Assembly (NCBI GenBank): GCA_003138975.1
Contig: PLHQ01000206.1
Coordinates: 1 to 37,610, forward strand
Source: Acidobacteriaceae bacterium
Lineage (GTDB): Bacteria > Acidobacteriota > Terriglobia > Terriglobales > Acidobacteriaceae
DNA: 37,610 nucleotides
Direction: 5' to 3'
The notes under the pieces are model-generated. The model made no database searches and was not told the DNA's origin. It worked only from the letters and a program-made list of their open reading frames with translations. A program made the translations under genes and the position numbers. Below, one piece after another: positions 32,346 through 37,610 of this stretch (the first letter of the stretch is position 1; every line of letters begins with the position of its first letter).

Positions 32346-33098
32346 ATGAACGTCTATTGGTTGGAACAATCCGAAGCAGATGTACCAGCGGAGAATGATT
32401 GGCTGAGCGCAAACGAAGCGGTCTGCCTGAACAGCATGCGCTTTGCGAAGCGTCGCAACGACTGGCGGCTGGGGCGCTGGACGGCGAAATGCGCCCTGTC
32501 CCTTACCCTGGATGTGCCTGCTCATCTTCAGGCCCTTAAGAAAATAGAAATACGCCCGGCGCCGTCCGGCGCGCCCGAGGTCTTTTTCGACAACCAACCG
32601 GCAGCGGTCACTATTTCACTCAGCCACCGCTCCGGTATCGCGGCTTGTGCCGTGGCGATATCCGGCGTGGAGATTGGTTGTGATCTGGAAATGGTCGAGC
32701 CGCGTAGCGATGCTTTTGTCGCCGACTATTTCACAATCGAAGAACAAGCGCTGGTTGCGCGCGCGTCTGTGGCGGACCGGGATTGGATCCTGGCACTGCT
32801 TTGGAGCGGGAAAGAGAGCGCCCTCAAAGCGCTGCGTGCAGGGCTTCGACTCGACACCCGGTCTGTGATCGTCATCCCTTGCGCCGCGTTATTCGACCTT
32901 AATGGCTGGAACCAACTCCGGGTTCGTTACACCGGTGGTCGTTGTACCGAAGGGCAGGTCTTCCACGGCTTGTGGCAACATGCAGACAATATCGTGCGAA
33001 CTGTGGTCGCCGCTCCGCCGCCGGATCCGCCGATTCCCTTAAAGATCCGGGCCAACTACTGCGACAGTGCTTCCCGGTTGAAACCTGTTCCGTGCTGA
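32346..33098 (+). CDS. 4'-phosphopantetheinyl transferase (Sfp type)
   Basis: 250 residues from the ATG at 32346; a GTG at 32337 is less likely. Family motifs are present in order: RFAKRRNDWRLGRWTAK near residue 32, SLSHRSGIAACAVA near 94, the Mg-binding GVEIGCDLE near 109, and WSGKESALKALRAG near 155. The enzyme would transfer the phosphopantetheine arm of CoA to carrier domains. It lies 20 bases after the carboxylase gene and in the operon of the three-carrier synthase, so that synthase is its obvious client. Since the client domains show Thr at the acceptor position, this enzyme either tolerates Thr or serves another carrier. I cannot judge which from sequence. The C-terminal 60 residues are poorly conserved-looking and proline-rich. 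Confidence 0.88.
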   Translation: MNVYWLEQSEADVPAENDWLSANEAVCLNSMRFAKRRNDWRLGRWTAKCALSLTLDVPAHLQALKKIEIRPAPSGAPEVFFDNQPAAVTISLSHRSGIAACAVAISGVEIGCDLEMVEPRSDAFVADYFTIEEQALVARASVADRDWILALLWSGKESALKALRAGLRLDTRSVIVIPCAALFDLNGWNQLRVRYTGGRCTEGQVFHGLWQHADNIVRTVVAAPPPDPPIPLKIRANYCDSASRLKPVPC

Positions 33099-33128
33099 AT
33101 CAGGGACAGCTTCCTTGTTGGGACTTGT

Positions 33129-34784
33129 ATGGCACACCGCGACAACCAATTCGATTTCGACTTCATCGTCATCGGTTCAGGCTTCGGCGGCAGTGTTTCC
33201 GCCCTTCGGCTGGTGGAGAAGGGATATAAAGTCGCGGTCATGGAGATGGGTCGACGCTGGACGCCGGACAATCTGCCGCGCACCAGTTGGTCCGTCCATC
33301 GCTGGTTTTGGCGTCCCAACCTGGGCCTGCGTGGCTTCTTCAACATGCGATTCTTCAGGCACGTGACCATTCTGCATGGTTGTGCTGTAGGTGGCGGGTC
33401 CATTACCTACGCCTGTACTCTGCTTTCTTCCCCGGAGAAAGTGTGGGAGACGGGCTCGTGGAGGGGATTGGCCAATTGGAAGGCGGAGATGCCCCGGCAC
33501 TATGAAACCGCCGCGCGGATGCTGGGCGTCACTGAAAACACGATCCTCGGACCTGCCGACCATCTCCTGAAGAACGCTGCCGACGCCGTGGGATGCGGGC
33601 ACACTTTTTACCGCACGAAAGTGGGCATCTTTCAGCCCAAGCAGGGAGAACCCGGCAACCAGGCCATCTCTGATCCATTCTTCGGGGGAGAAGGCCCCGA
33701 GCGAACCACCTGCATCGCCTGCGGTGGTTGCATGATGGGCTGTCGCTATGGCGCGAAAAATACCCTGGATCTTACCTACCTGTATCTGGCGGAAAAGCAC
33801 GGCACGCGGGTCTTTCCTGAAACCCAGGTGGTGAGCGTTAAGCCGCTGGGTGCCGTGAGTGATGGCGGCGCCGGATACGAAGTGCGCACCGTGAATTCCA
33901 CGGCGTGGATTCGCCGACAGCCGCGGCGCTTCACCTGCCGTGGGGTGGTCTTCTCCGCATCCTCGCTGGGCACAATGGAACTGCTCTTTCAGTTCAAAGA
34001 GAATGGCTCATTGCCGGCCATCAGCCAGCAGCTGGGCAAACACGTGCGCACTAATTCCGAATCGCTGATCGGTGTACGCATGCCGGGTTACCGTGAAGAT
34101 TTGTCGCAGGGCATAGCCATCGGTTCCGGCATCTACATTGACCAGCACACCCACATTGAAGCCGTCCGATATCCGCGTGGCTCCGATGCCATGGGCCTCC
34201 TGACCACGATCCTGACGAATGGCCGCCCCGGGCCGCGGCGGATTGCACTCTGGCTAAAGAATGTGGTCTCCTCGCTGCTACGCCATCCGCTCAAGACCGT
34301 GCGCGTGCTGCAACCGTTGGGCTGGGCACGGGAGTTTGTGATTTTGCTTTGCATGCAGGCGCTCGATGGCGAGATTGAGATGCGCTGGCAACGTCCCTGG
34401 TTCTGGCCGTTCCGGAAATTTCTTGTCAGCCGTGGCGAGAAAGTGCCTACCTACATTCCCAAGGCGAATGAGTTTGCCGAAAAGTTCGCGAAGTTGACCG
34501 GGGGGTTGCCCATGAGCATGCTTCCGGAGATCCTCTTCAATGTTCCGAGCACCGCTCACTGCATCGGAGGTTGCGTCATTGCCGATTCTGGCACCCACGG
34601 TGTCGTGGATTCACAGCATCGCGTTTTCAACTACAAGAACATGTACATTTGCGACGGATCGGTGGTGGCGGCCAATCTCGGCGTTAATCCGAGCCTGACC
34701 ATTACTGCGCTTACCGAGCGAGCCATGAGTTTCATCCCACCAGCAGCGGACACGGCTTGGAACGATACAAGCCTTGGTTCTTGA
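33129..34784 (+). CDS. GMC-family (cholesterol-oxidase-like) flavin oxidoreductase with four-Cys cluster motif
   Basis: 551 residues; ATG at 33129 after a weak ribosome site. The N-terminus has the FAD dinucleotide fold DFIVIGSGFGGSVSALRLVE with the acidic end of the second strand (VMEMG). The C-terminus has the GMC signature region NYKNMYICDGSVVAANLGVNPSLTITAL. Near residue 195 lies CIACGGCMMGC followed by GAKNTLDLTYL, a CxxCxxCxxxC array (C195, C198, C201, C205) of the ferredoxin type. That hints at an Fe-S cluster and hence at electron transfer rather than simple oxidase chemistry. Relatives oxidise sterols or alcohols, or act as dehydrogenases. In this operon a long-chain alcohol or hydroxyacyl substrate is plausible but unproven. 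No signal peptide is visible; a hydrophobic stretch near residue 400 (FVILLCMQAL) may contact membrane. Confidence 0.85.
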   Translation: MAHRDNQFDFDFIVIGSGFGGSVSALRLVEKGYKVAVMEMGRRWTPDNLPRTSWSVHRWFWRPNLGLRGFFNMRFFRHVTILHGCAVGGGSITYACTLLSSPEKVWETGSWRGLANWKAEMPRHYETAARMLGVTENTILGPADHLLKNAADAVGCGHTFYRTKVGIFQPKQGEPGNQAISDPFFGGEGPERTTCIACGGCMMGCRYGAKNTLDLTYLYLAEKHGTRVFPETQVVSVKPLGAVSDGGAGYEVRTVNSTAWIRRQPRRFTCRGVVFSASSLGTMELLFQFKENGSLPAISQQLGKHVRTNSESLIGVRMPGYREDLSQGIAIGSGIYIDQHTHIEAVRYPRGSDAMGLLTTILTNGRPGPRRIALWLKNVVSSLLRHPLKTVRVLQPLGWAREFVILLCMQALDGEIEMRWQRPWFWPFRKFLVSRGEKVPTYIPKANEFAEKFAKLTGGLPMSMLPEILFNVPSTAHCIGGCVIADSGTHGVVDSQHRVFNYKNMYICDGSVVAANLGVNPSLTITALTERAMSFIPPAADTAWNDTSLGS

Positions 34785-34800
34785 TCATGTGGAGGAAGGA

Positions 34801-35760
34801 ATGAGAAGCCGAAACAGCCACTTTGATAGTGTCTGCATCAAATCCACCGGTTCTTACGTTCCGTCTAAGATTCTGACCAACGAAGAAGTCCTGGCAAACT
34901 TGCTAACCTCGCCAGAGTGGGTCGTGGAAAAGTTGGGGATTCGCGAGCGTCACATCGCTGAACCAGAGGAATACACGTCGGATCTTGCTGCCCGTGCCGG
35001 GCTGGACGCAATCGCTTCGGCGGGGCTTGAACCAAACGACATTGACTTGATCATCGTTTCCACGGCGACACCCGACCGCAAGATGCCCTCCTCGGCATGC
35101 ATTGCGCAGAACAAGATGGGCATTCGCAACCGCTGTGCCGCGTTCGATGTGGCGGCGGTGTGTGCCGGGTTTGTTTACGGCATCACGATCGCCGGCCAAT
35201 TCATCCAGAATGGTATGTACGAGCGTGTGTTGGTGATCGGCGCCGATACCTTCTCCAAGGTCACGGACTGGAACCACCGCGACTGCGTCGTTTTTGGAGA
35301 CGGTGCCGGTGCGGTGGTACTCGAGAGGAAGGATCGGCAGAATGGGCTCTTTTCAAGCATTCTCCTCGCCGAGGGCGAAGGAATGGATCAGTTCACTGTC
35401 TACCCCGGGGACGCCTACTTCACAATGAACGGAAAAGCGGTTTACCAGAAGGCTACAACCGCGGTGCCCGAGTGTATTCAGGAGATCCTCCGCATAAACG
35501 GGCTGGGACTCGAAGACGTCTCGATGATCGTTCCGCACCAGGCCACGGCTGGCGTCCTCAAGCGTATCGCCGAGGTACTCAACATCCCTTTTTCGCGAAT
35601 CCAGACGAACCTGGAGTCGTACGCGAACACCGCTGGAGCTACAGTTCCGCTGCTCCTGGACCAAGTAAACCGACGCGGTCTCCTCCGCGAAGGCGATCTT
35701 CTCTTGCTCGTGTCCATCGGCGCAGGCTGGACTTGGGGCGCAAGCTTATATCGATGGTGA
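34801..35760 (+). CDS. 3-oxoacyl-ACP synthase III (KAS III, FabH-like)
   Basis: 319 residues from the ATG at 34801, with GGAGG eight bases upstream; an earlier start at 34774 would overlap the GMC gene. The catalytic triad is intact: C121 in AAVCAGF, H246 in PHQAT and N276 in YANTAGA, with the nucleotide/CoA region GDGAGAVVLER. FabH-type enzymes condense an acyl-CoA primer with malonyl-ACP. OleA-type head-to-head condensers share the fold, but I see nothing that favours that branch. At the end of the operon it could load primers onto the synthase product line or make short 3-oxoacyl units. Substrate choice is open. Confidence 0.9.
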   Translation: MRSRNSHFDSVCIKSTGSYVPSKILTNEEVLANLLTSPEWVVEKLGIRERHIAEPEEYTSDLAARAGLDAIASAGLEPNDIDLIIVSTATPDRKMPSSACIAQNKMGIRNRCAAFDVAAVCAGFVYGITIAGQFIQNGMYERVLVIGADTFSKVTDWNHRDCVVFGDGAGAVVLERKDRQNGLFSSILLAEGEGMDQFTVYPGDAYFTMNGKAVYQKATTAVPECIQEILRINGLGLEDVSMIVPHQATAGVLKRIAEVLNIPFSRIQTNLESYANTAGATVPLLLDQVNRRGLLREGDLLLLVSIGAGWTWGASLYRW

Positions 35761-35797
35761 GGTCCGATCTACCATCACCAAAACGGATTGTGAAAGG

Positions 35798-35806
35798 TGC
35801 TACACT
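35798..35806 (+). promoter_or_regulatory. possible extended -10 promoter for the 3-hydroxyacyl-CoA dehydrogenase gene
   Basis: TGCTACACT (35798-35806) fits an extended -10 element (TGn followed by TACACT) in the 100-base gap before the ATG at 35861. No good -35 box stands at the right distance. Because this is one of the longest gaps in the cluster, a separate promoter is reasonable but not certain. Confidence 0.35.
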
Positions 35807-35860
35807 CAATTGCTTTGCGCGCGCGCCTGGACGCACTAACCAACCGCATTTGAGGCAATC

Positions 35861-36709
35861 ATGGACATCAGAACTGCAGGAGTAATCGGCGCCGGCACGA
35901 TGGGCAATGGCATCGTCCACGTGTTCGCCAAAGGCGGATACAACGTCGTGCTGGTCGACGTGGAGCAGAGCTTCGTCGACCGAGGTCTGCAGACCATCAG
36001 CAAGAACCTGGAACGCGAGGTCGCTAAGAACAAATTGACGTTTGAGCAGCGTGACCAATCGCTGGCGCGCATCGCGGGCACAACTGATCGTAAGCGGCTG
36101 GCCGGCTGCGATTTCGTCGTGGAGGCGGCCAGCGAGCGTTTTCAGGTCAAGGCCGACCTCTTCCACGACCTGGATGCGATGTGCCGGCCCGAGGTCATCC
36201 TCTCGTCAAACACTTCGTCCATTTCGATCACCAAGCTGGCAGCGGTAACCAAACGGCCCGACAAAGTCATCGGGATGCACTTCTTTAATCCCGTGCCGGT
36301 GATGAAGCTGGTCGAGGTGATCCGTGGACTGACAACCTCGGACGAGACTTTTGCGACAGCAAAAGCTCTCGCCGAGAAGCTGGAGAAAACTCCAGTCGAG
36401 GTGAATGACGCGCCGGGCTTTGTCTCCAACCGCGTACTAATGCCCCTGCTGAACGAAGCCATGTATGCGGTGATGGAAGGCGTGGCCACTCCCGAAGCCG
36501 TGGATGAGGTCTTCAAGCTGGGCATGGCGCACCCGATGGGACCGCTCACGCTGGCGGACTTCATCGGACTCGATGTCTGCCTAGACATCATGCGCGTACT
36601 GCAGTCCGGCCTCGGCGATCCAAAGTACCGGCCCTGCCCGCTCCTAATCAAAATGGTGGACGCGGGATGGCTCGGCCGGAAGTCAGGGCGCGGGTTTTAT
36701 CAGTACTAG
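35861..36709 (+). CDS. 3-hydroxybutyryl-CoA / 3-hydroxyacyl-CoA dehydrogenase
   Basis: 282 residues, the standard length of the single-function enzyme. The N-terminal NAD fold has [11 protein letters not shown]. The catalytic region has [28 protein letters not shown] and the His of [16 protein letters not shown]. The C-terminal helical domain has [18 protein letters not shown] and ends [14 protein letters not shown]. It interconverts 3-oxoacyl-CoA and (S)-3-hydroxyacyl-CoA with NAD(H), either in beta-oxidation or, in reverse, in chain building. No enoyl-CoA hydratase or thiolase accompanies it in the window, so it must work with enzymes encoded elsewhere or with the DH and KS activities of the synthase/KAS III. 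It is the last intact gene of the island. Confidence 0.93.
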   Translation: MDIRTAGVIGAGTMGNGIVHVFAKGGYNVVLVDVEQSFVDRGLQTISKNLEREVAKNKLTFEQRDQSLARIAGTTDRKRLAGCDFVVEAASERFQVKADLFHDLDAMCRPEVILSSNTSSISITKLAAVTKRPDKVIGMHFFNPVPVMKLVEVIRGLTTSDETFATAKALAEKLEKTPVEVNDAPGFVSNRVLMPLLNEAMYAVMEGVATPEAVDEVFKLGMAHPMGPLTLADFIGLDVCLDIMRVLQSGLGDPKYRPCPLLIKMVDAGWLGRKSGRGFYQY

Positions 36710-37078
36710 TGGCCTGTCGCAGTGAGTTCGTTACTGCGGATGCAGCAGGGCGATGCTGTTGATGCCCGAATGCTGCTATTGAGTGAGCAAGGGTTCGCTT
36801 CGGTGACCGCTCAAAGCGCGCACTCTACACCCGGCTGGCTTGTTCTGTGATTTGAGCGCCTCTTCAAAATCTGTAGATTCCGGTACAGCTTCAGAAGACG
36901 ATTTGCCCGGCATTAAGTTCCGTAATCCCAGCGCGGGTGGAGCCGGCTAGAATCGAGGATTGTGGTACGCGCTCATCTGCCCGCTTCGAGTCCTTAACAC
37001 GTGCTCGTTCGGGAAAGATTGTGTGCTCTGGCCAGCGAAAGAAGCGGAGCGGTGGCGCTGGTCGTCTCTTTCTGACAT
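36710..37078. other. non-coding stretch after the last gene
   Basis: No gene is visible in these 369 bases. There are short open stretches but none with a ribosome site or a recognisable product. A loose GCAGCA/TGCTGC pairing lies at about 36740-36780 without a T-run, so I do not call a terminator. Confidence 0.55.
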
Positions 37079-37206
37079 CCCCGGATAGAGGAATGATAAG
37101 CCGAGGCCGCAGAGGTATGTGTCAAGTCCGGGCGAAGCCCGCCGCGCAACGCGGTCGGAGAGTCTTGACACAGACCGGGCCTCGGCTATGCTCTGGCTAT
37201 CCGGGG
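37079..37206. repeat. 128-base interrupted inverted repeat with inner hairpins (MITE-like or structured RNA)
   Basis: CCCCGGATAG (37079-37088) pairs with CTATCCGGGG (37197-37206). Inside, AGCCGAGGCC pairs with GGCCTCGGCT, and further in GTGTCAAG pairs with CTTGACAC. The apex holds two small perfect hairpins, CGGGC-GAA-GCCCG and CCGCG-CAA-CGCGG. The two arms are otherwise unequal, giving internal loops, so the whole has the form of a multi-branched RNA or of an extragenic palindromic element. It lies about 180 bases before the integrase remnant. Confidence 0.75.
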
Positions 37207-37388
37207 TATGTCATTCGAGAATACAACATCACAGACCAAGGCCGAAACCGTGAACAATCTCGTTTGTGTGCGCGGGCTGTGGCTCTATCTTTTGCGCTAC
37301 TGGCTCCTGTTGAATCGCCGGCGAATGGGACACATCGCGGCTGAGTTCCTTGCCGAGCGTCGATGCATTGTTCGTGTAGATCTGCGTG

Positions 37389-37526
37389 CTGCGCCACGAG
37401 GACTTCGGCACGACCATGGGACTCTATGCGCAGTCCGACATGGACTCTATGCGGGATGCGCAAGGCAAGTTCCTGGAACAGCTCATGGGAGACAGAATTC
37501 ACCTGCTCACAGAGCGAGTTCAGTGA
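37389..37526 (+). pseudogene. C-terminal remnant of a tyrosine integrase
   Basis: Only about 45 residues remain, beginning LRHEDFGTTMGLYAQSDMD and ending HLLTERVQ before the TGA at 37524-37526. LRHEDF...TTMGLY is the terminal box of tyrosine recombinases with the nucleophilic Tyr. An in-frame stop precedes it at 37377. The sequence differs from the integrase at the left end (LRHSDVKLTLQCYTHS), so it comes from another element. It stands 64 bases before the right tRNA repeat, the same order as at the left end. Confidence 0.75.
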
Positions 37527-37589
37527 GAATCATGGGTTGGATCGTGGGTTGGAAATTTCCGCTCTTCGCCACTAAGTTCTTAAGAATGA

Positions 37590-37610
37590 TGGTGGCCAGG
37601 GACGGAGTTG
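37590..37610 (-). repeat. 3' end of tRNA-Phe (right attachment-site copy, cut by window end)
   Basis: These 21 bases are identical to 1314-1334. On the minus strand they are the CCA end, the acceptor strand CCTGGCC and part of the T arm of tRNA-Phe. The preceding bases also share CTAAGTTCTT with the left flank. The rest of the gene, if intact, lies beyond the window and would decide whether this is the functional tRNA. Confidence 0.75.

Noticed and set aside
34801-35760. OleA of head-to-head hydrocarbon synthesis
   Set aside because: No OleB, OleC or OleD genes are present and the motifs fit FabH equally well or better.
36710-37078. Rho-independent terminator after the last gene
   Set aside because: No GC hairpin followed by a T-run could be found.
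1-37610. CRISPR array or insertion-sequence transposase
   Set aside because: No regularly spaced direct repeats and no DDE or HUH transposase motif were seen; the only regular repeats are the carrier domains, the phasin helices and the short elements listed.

Overview
This window reads as a tRNA-associated genomic island from a moderately GC-rich bacterium. I favour an acidobacterium (Koribacter/Solibacter-like soil lineage). That placement is an inference from gene content, from the style of the tyrosine recombinases and from the many intergenic palindromes; no rRNA or housekeeping marker is present to prove it. Every convincing protein gene lies on the plus strand.

Layout. (1) Positions 1-1183 hold the disrupted 3' part of a tyrosine integrase that enters from the left. 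It is followed at 1314-1358 by a copy of the 3' end of a tRNA-Phe (minus strand). The same 21 bases return at the last positions of the window (37590-37610), again just after the C-terminal remnant of a tyrosine integrase (37389-37526). The roughly 36 kb between them has the form of an island stacked at a tRNA-Phe 3' end. (2) Positions 1527-2671 hold an MNT/HEPN-type toxin-antitoxin pair with a self-operator. The HEPN gene has lost its normal C-terminus and its frame runs open into the next gene. (3) Positions 2672-5542 hold a phasin-like protein of six helical repeats with a basic tail, then an acyl-CoA ligase. (4) Positions 5608-7272 hold a decayed acyl-CoA dehydrogenase and a 600-base regulatory region with a perfect CRP-type palindrome, a sigma-54-like site and foldable duplicated elements. 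(5) Positions 7273-36709 hold a tightly packed co-directional lipid cluster: small Gly-rich protein, AdhE, STAS protein, wax ester synthase/DGAT, membrane Fe-S ETF:quinone oxidoreductase, EtfB, EtfA, acyl-CoA dehydrogenase, a 2848-residue KS-AT-KS-ACPx3-KR-DH synthase, a 1866-residue single-chain eukaryote-type acetyl-CoA carboxylase, Sfp-type phosphopantetheinyl transferase, GMC oxidoreductase with a four-Cys cluster motif, KAS III, and 3-hydroxyacyl-CoA dehydrogenase. (6) Positions 36710-37610 hold non-coding sequence, a 128-base foldable inverted repeat, the integrase remnant and the right tRNA repeat.

How the genes may work together (inference). The carboxylase supplies malonyl-CoA, the transferase activates the synthase, and the synthase builds and partly reduces an acyl chain. 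The synthase has KR and DH but no enoyl-reductase domain. The acyl-CoA dehydrogenase/ETF/quinone module could reduce enoyl-CoA or, run the other way, oxidise acyl-CoA. AdhE could turn acyl-CoA into aldehyde and alcohol, the wax synthase would esterify alcohol with acyl-CoA, and the phasin-like protein would coat the granule. The island therefore looks like a portable carbon-to-wax (or related storage/secondary lipid) pathway, perhaps used as an electron sink under low oxygen. The most surprising single detail is that all three carrier domains of the synthase carry Thr where the phosphopantetheine-accepting Ser is expected, although a phosphopantetheinyl transferase sits in the same operon.
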